Below, in pieces: positions 46,185 through 56,600 of a stretch of DNA of 64,000 nucleotides (position 1 is its first letter; each line of letters starts with the position of its first letter). The DNA comes from Stropharia rugosoannulata (lineage: Eukaryota > Basidiomycota > Agaricomycetes > Agaricales > Strophariaceae): positions 1,870,001-1,934,000 of the forward strand of contig JANCIK010000003.1 in NCBI GenBank assembly GCA_028532985.1, given 5' to 3'. The notes beneath the pieces are model-generated. The model was not told the origin of the DNA. It searched no databases and saw only the letters and a list, made by a program, of their open reading frames with translations. A program made the position numbers and the translations under genes.

Positions 46185-48224
46185 ATGTCTTCTTCAAACA
46201 CCAACCCCATGCCGATCCTCGATGAAGATGCCCGCATCGATCATGTGCAGTGCAACCTGCTTCTTTACCTCTGCATGTTTCGCATCCGCTGTGGCCTCAG
46301 ATACTCGATCACTGGTGGCGAGCTTCGCCATGATAACCCCTATGCCCGCCTGCTTATGAAGGAGATAGTGAGTTTTATCTATTGATTATTGCTTCACAGT
46401 TAACAGTTCTATTCAGGAATTCACATTGATTCACATTTCAACATGTGTAATGAAAGGATACCGAATGAGGCAGCCGTATCTACTTGATCAGTTGGCCATC
46501 AACGGTTACGGCATCGCCCGCCGGCCAAATGGCATTCTGATTCCGCCGGCCTACAACCCGGAGTTCATGAGAAAAGAAGATGTCCTGCTAATGTCAATGA
46601 CGGAGACAACGCCTATTTGGTGGCTCGCACCAGTGGATGATATCGAGGACTACCAAGTCACCGCCGATTCCATCCGCCACCACTTCGAGATACTTCTAAC
46701 TTTCATGATAGATTTCCACGACAACATGCACCAAATGCCAGATCTCCCTGGCAGTCCAGTGCCATGGGTCGAGATTCCAGGACTCGCAGCAAGGCCGGCG
46801 GGGTCCAACCCAACACTCGATCAAGTTTGTGAATCCTGCTTGAAGAAGGATGAAAAGTTAGAATGGCTTGAATTTTATTTCAAGATGTTGAAGGGTGAGT
46901 TCGAACGGGGACAGCGAGGTGGGCCTCAAGAGCCCAGGGAGAGCATATGGGAGAACCTTCGACCGCCGGGCAAGAACACCTACACCTATCCCCCCCAGGA
47001 ACCTCTCCCCGGAATCGCAGGACGCAACTGTCTCTTGCCGCGATTCATCAGCCCACTGCCAGAAGACAGCAGTCCTAGTCCCTCGGTTGGGTCATCATCT
47101 CAGGGAAGCTCCACGATGTCGGATGAATTCTCGAATTCACCCGCCGGTCCTACGACAGCCCCACGCACATTCCAACTTCGTTCAGGCGTGGCCTCTGTCG
47201 AAGAGCTGGCTGCATACATCGCCGGGAAGCCATTCGCCAATGGCAGATTAATAATCAATGACCCAGTGCAGCAAAGGCCTGTCGCGGATACCCACATTGG
47301 CAAAGGGAAGGGGCGAGAAATCACCATTGCGACAATCATGAATGAGCCAACGACCGCCGGTGGTGACATCGCCGGTCCATCAAATATCCAGCCAGACTTG
47401 GATGAAGACGAGCCGCCAATGGAGGTCCCAGTCGCAGAGGACGTGGATGATGAAGGTGAAGGAACCGAAGAGGATGAAGGGGACAACGAAGCAGATGAAC
47501 ATGAATCTGCGTGCACAACAGATGGTGAGGAGACCGATGATGAAGATGAACCCCCGATGGACGTACTGGCGGACAAGGTGGTCTTGCCTGCGAGACCCCT
47601 CCCCAAATGCAATGTCACCAAACCTGGATGGGCCTCTGCCATAGAAATGGAGGCTTACCGGGCTAGCCTGGAGGGGAGACGACCCCCAATGCGGAGGACA
47701 CCCACTCCACAATTGGTCGACACAACACTCCCGATCCAGAGGGAGCTTGATTTGCAGGCCGCCGGTCTCATTGGGCAAAGGCCACAACTTGGAGATGGGA
47801 TGCCTGACGGCAATACCCCGCATCAACCCATCGATTTGATGGCCGATGACAATGAAGAGGCCGGGACGCCCATGGAAATCAGTGATGGGGAAGATGAGCC
47901 CTCGATTTCAACAATTGTCGCCGCCGGTCATAAAGCACTCGAACAGATTGATGAGGATGATGAGGCCCCCATGGAGGTTCCCGCACCAGGAGATGATACA
48001 CTTCATCTCCTGCAAAATGAGAGTGGGGATGAAGATTCACCACCGATGTGTAAGTCTTAATATTTATGACAGATTCGAGCTGTACTAACAACCGGCGGTG
48101 TGGCCGGCGGCATTTAGATGTCCACACCGATGACGATGACTCGGACAATAGCTCGGTATGCACATCACTTCCTTCTACCTGGAGCCCCAACTCAGACTCC
48201 TCTACTTCTGATGATGATGATTAG
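46185..48224 (+). CDS. K4: KDZ-borne acidic protein with PPMEV-type repeats
   Basis: Exons 46185-46367, 46417-48049, 48118-48224; 1923 coding bases, 640 aa. The first ~200 residues look folded (YLLDQLAINGYGIARRP ... WWLAPVDDIEDYQ). The rest is disordered and acidic, with at least four spaced repeats of (D/E)-x-PPMEV or close variants (EPPMEVP, EPPMDVL, APMEVPA, TPMEIS), ending in SSTSDDDD. Such repeats often serve as short binding motifs. I recognise no family. It is in tandem with K3, 99 bases after its stop, suggesting co-regulation. CCGCCGGT words are embedded in the coding sequence and read as Ala-Gly or Thr-Ala-Gly. Confidence 0.7.
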
Positions 48225-48400
48225 GATGCAGATGCAGATGGGGAACCAGACTCAGACGTCTAGGCAGGCAACATCCCATTTTCGATCCATTGCACCGCCG
48301 GTCCCCTTCTTCATGTTGTATCATCATCTCGTCTTCTTGTTAATTAGTTTTTTGTATTTCCCCGTTTGCCCAATTTTTGTTATGTACAAATACAATTTAA

Positions 48401-49700
48401 TCATTTTATGCTTTTAAACATATTCACATTAGGCCAAGTGCTATGAGTATTTGTATAGTCTGCCATTGTAGACTTTGAGTGAAAGACAAGACAAGTCCGA
48501 TCCCCTTTACAGTATGCACTGTGAACAACTACCCTGCTCGATAGGGCAACTATTGTTCCGGGCCGATAATGAAGATCCAAGCCCAATCCAGGCAGTGACA
48601 TTGTCCCCTTCTGATAAGTCCCCAAACTGATGACAATGTCGAACATCGAGTGACTGCTGCCGGTGTCACGATGCGGTGGTGAGTCTCTGTTGTTGATCAC
48701 TGTGAGCACGCCAAAAGGCACATTCCAGTGTTCCAATAGACTCTTCAGCTCTTGTCCATGCCGAACCTGGTCCGGGTGTTCACCTAGCCATGTCAGCATC
48801 CTGAGACCGGCGGCGTATTGGCTAGGATTAACCACACTTAGTAGACCACCCACAAGGGCAAAGAACATATGTTGTTGTCGAAGCCATGTAACACCGGCGG
48901 CCTTACGGATATTTTTGCTGACAACTGGCGGTAACGACATCTGGACACATTCATCAACTCTTGTATTTACAATTATAGATAGACCTACCCCATAGCCCAT
49001 TTCAAACCATGCTAAGGCAAGACTCACATTTCCTGGCTTCCTCCAGGCTGCCTTCTGATGATAATTGGCCAGGCCACCTCTCCAGTCTGAATTATTTCTT
49101 GTGGTCTTCATTAATGGGGTCAGTTGATCTAAATTCTCCCATAGACCGTACTGGCCGGCGGTCAGACGGTCAGACCTCATTGTGCACAACAATTGTCATC
49201 ACCTATCTGCATATACGACATCATGGCATTAGGTAGATACCATACCAAAATATTCCCATCCCTATCTGTTACAATGCACGGTGTCTTAATGTATCTCTCC
49301 TCCATAAATATAGGCGGAAACTTCTTCAACATTTTTTTCTCAACAGCCTCATTCTTGCCAGTCTGTTTATTTGTCAAGCTCTGAATGTAGTCATGTACAT
49401 TCCATATAGTTGAATCTAGCATATATCAGTAATGTCCTTTAAAACACAGGTAAGTCCAGGCTCACATTGGTTTTGATATGCCATAACTAGTGTATCAACA
49501 ATATCATTACATTCCCATATTAATTGTGCAGCCCATGACGATGGGGGGGAATTAATTTTAGTCTGATTAATGCGGCAACGGACAGATGTCTGTATGAATG
49601 AGGATACAGAGGCTGTCAGATCAATAGGACTATTGTCAGAAGTGGGTTGCATGGTGGTTGAGAAGAAAGGTGTCAACGAACAGGCCACAGGAAAATTCAT
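48401..49700 (-). CDS. K5: TET/JBP-like 2-oxoglutarate/Fe(II) dioxygenase
   Basis: Exons 49700-49466, 49415-49217, 49175-48401; about 402 aa from the ATG at 49700 (the frame is open a little further upstream). TET/JBP signatures: ILVWYLPN, then the iron ligands H-x-D in PPHRDTG (about residues 313-315), the LPGLGLDLHYRPGTIVALSSRVV strand pair, the distal His in VVHSA (about 363) and the 2-oxoglutarate Arg in GDRTCLVF (about 371). The family oxidises 5-methylcytosine; basidiomycete copies are frequently linked to KDZ transposons. All predicted catalytic residues are present. Convergent with K4. A likely role is removal of methylation from the element's own CpGs. Confidence 0.85.
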
Positions 49701-49766
49701 GTCTTCCACATCTTGCCTTGTGCATACCGGCGGTCTCGATAGACAAATTTAGAATAATTTACAATA

Positions 49767-50230
49767 GTCCCGTGATGTATAGTAGTATATTAATTTATGG
49801 TCCCATACCATTTATTATTCCAGACCGGCGATTCTCATCATGCACTGCCGGTTTTCATACAATCATTTGTTCAAAATCAGCCATGAACCACGGTAATATA
49901 CTAGCCTCACACTGGTCCCCTGAAAAATAGTAGTATATTGAATTTGAATAGCGCTGGTCAACGATCGAAATCGCCGGTCTAGCACAGCCCATCTGCCATT
50001 TGACACCACCGCTCGACATAGAGAACCGCCGGTTGATCTTGCCCTGACGACCATCACCATTTGTCGACAATGGCCCCGTAAAACACGGTAATATACTAGA
50101 AAGCTATTAGTCCCGTGTGACACGGTAGTATACTAGTTCTGCAATGGCTCAAAATAACTCCGTGATCTACGGTATAATAATAGTTCACTGTAGCACTATA
50201 GATTACAGTACCCAGGCACTGTCCTATGTG
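49767..50230 (-). repeat. Right TIR of the KDZ element
   Basis: Inverted partner of 35920-36382, including one subterminal unit. It ends CACTGTCCTATGTG at 50230, followed by GCACATA. Confidence 0.9.
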
Positions 50231-50328
50231 GCACATATGCGTATATGCCAGCCCTCTGCTATTTCTGACCTTTTTGCATTATTTCCTTATCTCCTTAAGC
50301 TCCTAGATCTATCTCTACTTGGCTAGGC

Positions 50329-50373
50329 CATCTCTCCCCCCACTATAAATTCAACTGTCCCCAGTTGACAGAT
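50329..50373 (+). promoter_or_regulatory. C-rich module and TATA box upstream of G2
   Basis: CATCTCTCCCCCCACTATAAA with TATAAA at 50344-50349, about 40 bases before the G2 ATG. The module, including the downstream (C/T)TTGACTGTCC-like half, resembles the PPT and flank at 33033-33075. It could be a promoter element shared by G1 and G2, or a second PPT. Confidence 0.5.
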
Positions 50374-50388
50374 TCTCTGCCTTCTGCT

Positions 50389-50868
50389 ATGGCTCTCCGA
50401 TATCAGCGCACCGCTGTGGCTCGCCAATTTACTGCTATATTGAGACAACTCGCTGTTCATGCGGAGCTCGCAGAGGACTGCAACAACGGCCCTTTTCACT
50501 TTCCTCTACAATCTGCTCAGTCCCTCGTGTGCGCATTGGTAACTTCTCAATTTCCTGCAAGTGCTCCCTCTGCTGACGTTTTCCTCCAGGATCGGATTAC
50601 ACTGCCTTTGCGTTTTATCGACTTCAACTGCCAATTCCTGCCTTTAGTCATGACGATCGTGTTTCACGAAGGCCGCGCTCAGCGCAGATTTAGCGATGAT
50701 CATTTCGATGCGCGCATGCTCAGTAATGCCGCTCTTCACCTTCTCGATCGCTACAGCCATCTTGGCATGCCTTTTCACAACCTCCCACCTTCTGAGCCAG
50801 CAGGACCCACTGTTCTAGACGTAGATCCCGACGCCGCCCTTGTAGTAGATGATATTAGCTACGATTGA
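50389..50868 (+). CDS. G2: small antisense gene of the Gypsy element, unknown function
   Basis: Exons 50389-50538 and 50590-50868 (51-base GT-AG intron; the frame also stays open through it); 142 aa. Basic N-terminus (MALRYQRTAVARQFTAILRQ), hydrophobic middle, acidic C-terminus (DVDPDAALVVDDISYD). It shares with G1 the general start of a basic helix (both begin MA-). I recognise no family. A frame opening at 50849 and running into G3 suggests G2 and G3 might be one gene joined through a short intron. Confidence 0.5.
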   Translation: MALRYQRTAVARQFTAILRQLAVHAELAEDCNNGPFHFPLQSAQSLVCALVTSQFPASAPSADVFLQDRITLPLRFIDFNCQFLPLVMTIVFHEGRAQRRFSDDHFDARMLSNAALHLLDRYSHLGMPFHNLPPSEPAGPTVLDVDPDAALVVDDISYD

Positions 50869-50917
50869 GCCCGTGCACCTTTCTGATGGACGGTCTTGTA
50901 ATATATATGGTCCAGCA

Positions 50918-51487
50918 ATGACCCTGTCTCTTATCATCATGCCCTCCCTTAATACCGAAAGTAATCTCCTTCAGCGCACGAGGTCCGATCCTTCCTTCCT
51001 GCGCTTAGCTGCTCTACCCAAGCGGGCACTAGCTGATATTCCGCTCGATGACCTTGAGCGCGTCTGCCGCATCTACATAGGCGCCCTTCATTTTATTCTT
51101 GAGGCTGCGACTGAACCGCTGCTTCCCATGACCATCTGCCTAGACATGATGCGTCATGTTCAAGACCATGCGGTGCGCGCATGTCCCCATTCTCCAGCCT
51201 TTTCGTGCGCGGCTCTGACATCCTTGTAGCGGGCTCTGGCACTGACCGACGCTACCTGCCACTTGCCCTGCATCTCGCACTTGTGCGCTCAGCTTCACTA
51301 TAGCGAGCTCGTCCTGCGCTTGTGTGGTACTACTGATGCAGAGCGCTACGGCACCCTTCCTCACTCTGAACACTTCCAACAACTTCACTATGCTGCCCAG
51401 GTCTTTTATCAGGAGGAATTCTTTCCTGTAGGCCTCTTCTTCTCATGCGCTGCGCTGACCCTGACCATCACTTCTTAGGATGTTTAA
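50918..51487 (+). CDS. G3: antisense gene of the Gypsy element, unknown function
   Basis: Exons 50918-51172, 51230-51427, 51479-51487; about 153 aa. Helix-rich (LDDLERVCRIYIGALHFILEA ... HFQQLHYAAQVFYQEEFFP). The donor of intron 1 is GTGCGCGC, the element's private word. It may continue from G2, giving one longer protein. No recognised domain. Confidence 0.45.
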
Positions 51488-51980
51488 TTCCCGAACTGAC
51501 ACTCTGCTGTCTTTTCATTGATAACTATCTATACTCATAGCTAGCATCTATTCCTTGGTACATGTGTCATGACCCTGTATTTGAAATAAGACTGTCAGGT
51601 AACATTGTTATGCACTTTCGGCATCAATCCCAAAGCAGACATCATTTTCCCAAACGGGGAAAGACCTGCATCTCTTTTGATGCGTGCACCCTTTTGCTGT
51701 GATGCGCGCACGATCCTCCCACCTCTTGTCGCTATATGGGCTCTTGTATTCAGGTCCCCTCCATCCCACTCAATCTCCGTGAATGTAACGTCAGACAGGT
51801 GTAGCCTTGTGCTATGACCCATCTGGACCTTTTGTTGAGTCCCTCTTTTCTTAACTCCTTGGGCCTGCTGCTCAGTCACCAGCTGCGCGCAGCGCTGATC
51901 ATCTCAGTGAATGCTATATAAGCGCTCGCCGTCTCTGTATGAGCGCATCGCATCTTATTCCTACTTTCTCAACCACCACT
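51488..51980 (+). promoter_or_regulatory. G3-G4 intergenic region with TATA box
   Basis: 493 bases without a gene. It contains TGCGCGCA near 51703, CTGCGCGCAGCGC near 51883 and a TATATAA box at 51915-51921, 60 bases before the G4 ATG. It reads as the G4 promoter. Confidence 0.5.
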
Positions 51981-53324
51981 ATGGCTACTACTCATGCTCC
52001 TCTTTTCAACTTCACCAATGTCAAGCATCAGCTCTCGCTGATCCAGGACATTCATGGGTTGGCCTCTGCTACTCCTGCGAATTATACCGGCAGCCTGGAG
52101 CTGCTTGCTGTCGATTTGGTGCGCGCATCGCGCGGTTCCCTTGTTGTATGTTACTGATTTTGTCTGGCACGATTGCAGAACCGCTGGCGCAATGCACATG
52201 GCGGTATCACTCGCGTTATAAACAACAATGAAGCTATCGAGATACTCAATGAGACTCGCGCCATATATACGTCGCTCGAGGCTGACCACCACATTCGCTC
52301 CTTCTCCCCTGCTGCCAATGCATTTATCAACTTGCATGAACAAGTCCTCAAGGCTAAGGCTGCCGCTTCTCGTCAGCGCACCCATACCCCTACTGGACCG
52401 GTATGTTCATCTTCCTTCCCTAACCCTTTCTAGACTTAATCTCCCTTTTGGTGCGCGCAGCACAACGTTCGCATTCTTACGCGTCCCACAACTGCGGACC
52501 TTGAGACCGCCTCCGCGCCTGGAGGTACTACATCTCCTGACTCTGACGATGACAAGGTGTGGCTAACCTTGGTTTCTTTACCAGACATCACTAACATGCA
52601 ACTTTACATGCTTCTCAAAAAGATGGCCCTCGACGATAAAGTTGAAGCCGCGACTGAGGGAGGTCCTCCCAGCACGCAGCATACACCTGAGCCGAGTCCT
52701 AACAAGAAGCGCGCCGCGCCTCCTGATACTCCTAAACAGGTGTGTGTTTGACCCGTCTCCGCTGTGCGCACTTAGATTCTTATAGAAATACCAGCGCGAG
52801 CGCGGAGACACTCCTGGTTACCGTTCTCGTCCCCTTGGTCGAGGCATGACTTATCGTCAGACCGAGCTTCGTTGCTCATTCCGTGACGCCGCCGCAGGTG
52901 AAGCCTCTCCTAAGAAAGCCAGGCTGGGCTCGGAGGGCGTTCCTACGTTCCCTGACTCTCCTTTTATTATGCAAGGTGCGCACACCGCACCACTCTCTTA
53001 CTAATCTTTTCTAACCCTTCTTCCTCAGGCACTTCTCTCGTTTTGGACAATGACAAGGTCAATGCTTGTCTCGATGCCGCCGCTAACCTCCTTAAGGAGC
53101 CCCTTAATACAGGTAACCCTTCCGAGTTGGTGACGTGCCGCCTCATTGGTGATTTACAAGCAGAGATCATTTGTGATCTCCACAAGGTCGACTTCATCCT
53201 CAAGCGCCGCGCACTCCTCGTCGAGCAGCTTGTCATCTTGCAGTGCAGCCTCGACATTACTGGCGTTACTGCCACCGAGGACAAACCTGTTGAATATCAC
53301 ATGTTCATGGACTTCCGGTGCTAA
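51981..53324 (+). CDS. G4: antisense gene of the Gypsy element, unknown function
   Basis: Exons 51981-52118, 52179-52400, 52461-52739, 52786-52975, 53029-53324; 1125 coding bases, 374 aa, all phases consistent. Helical N-terminal part (NVKHQLSLIQDIHGLAS ... EILNETRAIYTSLEADHHI), a Ser/Pro/Lys-rich middle with a basic patch (SPNKKRAAPP), and a C-terminal helical domain (LVLDNDKVNACLDAAANLLK ... VDFILKRRALLVEQLVILQ). No recognised domain. Two donors (52119 GTGCGCGC, 52976 GTGCGCAC) and one acceptor (GTGCGCGCAG at 52451-52460) coincide with the private word. Five consistent exons argue for a real gene. Confidence 0.6.
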
Positions 53325-53697
53325 CACGTACATACAAAGCTTACCATCACGATGTATCCTAAATTAGACCTTGACCAGAATACACACATTCTTCCCTCGC
53401 ACGCCCGAGCCCAGGCGCTTTGTGTCCATTCCCACACCAGGATGGCTGGTTAGTCAATCTGTTTGGACGACCCCTTGCACCTGCAACACCAGCAGTGTGC
53501 CGTACACCCCCTTTCCAGGCCCCTATCTCAGCAACAGTGACGAGCTGTTTCTAACAAAACCTGCCCAGTAGATAGCCTGACTCAAGTGTGTGCTGCGCGC
53601 CTTAAAGGGGCGTCTGTAGCTAGCTCTTTTTGTATTCCCATCTTATTTACCCAATATATTATATTGTGGTCGCTTTCTTCCTACGATGCTCGCCTCC
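53325..53697. other. Convergent region between G4 and Gypsy pol
   Basis: 373 bases between the G4 stop (+) and the pol stop (-). T-rich toward the right, no gene seen; probably 3' UTR of G4 on one strand and the end of the sense transcript on the other. Confidence 0.5.
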
Positions 53698-56600
53698 CTA
53701 AGTGTCTTCTTCGCCCCAGTCATCATCGTCTTCTTCATCTTCTTCCACTGTAAGCACACCGCTACCCGAGGGTACACTGGGCTCATCAAAGATATAATCT
53801 TTGGGAATAGCTGGCTCATAGTCCGGCGCCTCTAACATTTTAGCTAGGTTCTCCTTGGTCTGATCAATTATATCATCCAAACCGTCCAGTAAGTGCAGCT
53901 GCCTCCGTGCAAAGTAAGGAATGAGGCTGAACGCTGCCACCTTATCCTTCAACACAGAGCCATCCATCTCTGCCACTAAGTATGCTCCACCATCTTTTCG
54001 TGCAATAATGATGTAAGGCCCGTTCCACCGTGCGAGCATCTTACGGTTCAGACTGGATTCTATGCCCGAGTTCCTCATTAGCACTACATCTCCTGGCTTA
54101 AACACATAGTCACGGATTTTAGCCGAGTGCTTCTTTTCAAATGCCCTGATCGCATCTCTTTTCGTCTTTGATACTTGTGCGTGCATCTCCTCTACTGTGT
54201 CGCGATGTTTGGCTAGTGCACGTGCGCGATACCCTACTAACTCCTCTGTAGTCAGTACGCGATCTGGTAGTTTCACCAGCCAAGTCGCTTCCGCTATGTC
54301 AAAGGGTAGTATGGGGTGCACGCCCGTCACCATGAAGAATGGGGAACACCCAAATCCTCGTCGTACGGTGATACGGTCAGCCCACAACACATGGTAGAAG
54401 AATCTACTCCAACGCTTGTGCGCGCCCTCTGTCCCTCCACATGCTTTCCACAACATCTGTCTTATGTCCCAATGGGGACGCTCTATTTTTCCATTCGCTT
54501 GCGAGTTGTACGCGGAGATAGTAATCCCTGTAATCCCATACTTCTTTTCTAAATACTTGAGCGCTGCGCGGAACAGTCCACCGTTATCTGTGATGATTTC
54601 TTGTAGACAGCCCCAACGGCAGATAATGTCCTCGAATATCCACTGCGCTATCGCACGGGCATTCTCTTTCTTTAACGGCCGTCCTTCCGCCCATGAGCTC
54701 AGCGCACATCTTCCGTGCACTATGTAATTATATCCATTGGAGGCCAGGGACATGTGCATAGTGTCCGCGTGTAATTGCTGGAAGATAGACGGTGTGTGTG
54801 TTTCGGTGCGCGGGATCTGGATGATCGTCTTCTGCCTTAACTGACAGACATGACATGTTTTCACATACCAGTAGACATCCCTTTCCAACTCAGGCCACCA
54901 GAAGCGCTCAGCTAGCAATTTGCGCGTAGCGTACGCTCCTCTGTGCCCCAAGCTGTCATGCGCTGAGCGCAGCATGCATGTCCGCTGCGCCTGATCTATC
55001 ACCAACTTATGAGCGTCATCTATGGATCTCCGGTACATCCGCCCATCCTTGTCTAAGAAGAAGTTACGAGCATTCCTCGTAAAGTTCTGATATTCTCGCT
55101 CCATCATGCCTTTAGGCCTAGTGGTTGGATTCTGCAACCAGTAGCGTATCATCGGCAATTTCTCATCCATATCTTTTCCTGCAGATGTCCTGTTGCGCTC
55201 ATCGTACTCCTCATCCTCCAGATCCTCTATTCTGGAGTCGGGTATCGTATGTGCTAGTATGAATTTCTCTAAATACTCGTGCTGCGCGAGCAGCACACTC
55301 TCTTTCTGTATGAAGTCCCGCACGGCCCGCTTTTCCGCTTCCGTCTCTTTCCGTGCGTGCTCGAGCTCCTGCTGGAAACAGCCTATAGAGCGCGCTTCTG
55401 GTAACTTGCGCACAGTGGGACCTTCAAACAACTCGTTGAGGAGTCCTGTATATAGATACCCTCCGCGATCATCGATCTGTTCCTTGAATTCCTCAAAGTC
55501 CAGGGGATCTGGGTCATCTTCATAGACTTTCTCATATTCGAGCGGTCCCACTTCCTGATCATCATCTTCTTCGGAGTGCGTGTATGCCTCATCTCCAGGT
55601 TGCCCTTCCCTACGTGATAAACCATCTGCTCCAAAGGTTTTGCCCGCAACATGTTTCAACTGGAAGTGATACATAAGTATTTTATCTATCCAGTGATTAA
55701 TAGTCGCATTAGGGCCCATGCCCAGATTATCCAACATGCCCTTCAAGTATTTGGCATCCGTTTCCACCACCAGCTTGCGCGCACCGATGAGCCAATAATA
55801 ACAGGCTTGTAGCGCACGTAAGAGTCCATACAACTCCCGTTTGGGCTGTGAGAAACGCTGCTCGCGTTCCGTTAACAGTATTGATCCGAAGCGCGCATAT
55901 ACCCTCTTCTTCGAATCTTGTGGGTCCTGCTGGTAAATATAGAATCCTACTGCTCGCCATGATGTGTCTACAGCCAAAGTAATCGGCCCTGGCAATGTGT
56001 AATCCAGTGGTTTCACGCAATGTGCGTTGCGCGCACCGTCTTTCAACGAGTCCATGCTAGCTTGCTGAGCGGGCCCCCACTCAAAGGGCTCTTTCCCACG
56101 CAATAGCCGCTGTATGTGCTCTGCTTGCTTCGCATAGTCTGAGATGTAAATACGGAGCAGACCCATTGTACCCATGAATGCGCGCACATCACTGATGTTC
56201 TTGCATGGCCCCCAATTGAGGATCACATGCACTTTATCAGGTGCTGGCCTTCGCCCTTCGTATGTGCACAAGTGCCCCACCACTACGATCTCAGCCACGC
56301 ACAGTATGGACTTCTTTCCACTAAATGTTCCTCCTGAGTACTTCATGCGCTGCACGATTCTGTTGACATTCAACATGTGTTCCCATACAAATCTCCTTAT
56401 TCCCTTATTCTCTGGTATTGTCTCATATCCTCCTCCTTCTAACTCGTAGCGCGTTTTAGGTCCCCTAATAGGTACATCGTCTATATAGGGCTCGGTAACT
56501 TCAGGTATTTCATCGCGTAATATATATGCGACATCCTCGTGAAAGATGGGCACGGAATTCGTCCATCCCATAGGTAGGGTTACTAAGCGCAGCGCACCGA

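Larger units (their letters stand above)
35920..50230. mobile_element. KDZ DNA transposon with TET/JBP gene (14.3 kb)
   Basis: Inverted terminal repeats of about 463 bp (35920-36382, 49767-50230) start CACATAGGACAGTGCC. Flanks GCGCATA and GCACATA give an imperfect 7 bp duplication; 8 bp is usual for the superfamily. It carries five spliced genes: K1 (+), K2 (-), K3 transposase (+), K4 (+), K5 TET/JBP (-). All my splice models stay in frame, so the element looks intact and possibly autonomous. The whole element, but not its flanks, is studded with CCGGCGG/CCGCCGG. Known: KDZ (Kyakuja-Dileera-Zisupton) transposons and TET/JBP genes are linked in basidiomycetes. Confidence 0.9.

Noticed and set aside
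35920..50230. Starship-like or other giant cargo element
   Set aside because: No tyrosine recombinase-type captain gene; TIRs, CxC2 domain and DDE-type residues place it in KDZ.
50231..50330. Start of a second Gypsy LTR beginning TGGCCTAG on the minus strand
   Set aside because: The 95 bases left of the module do not resemble the Gypsy LTRs here; kept only as an alternative within the module finding.
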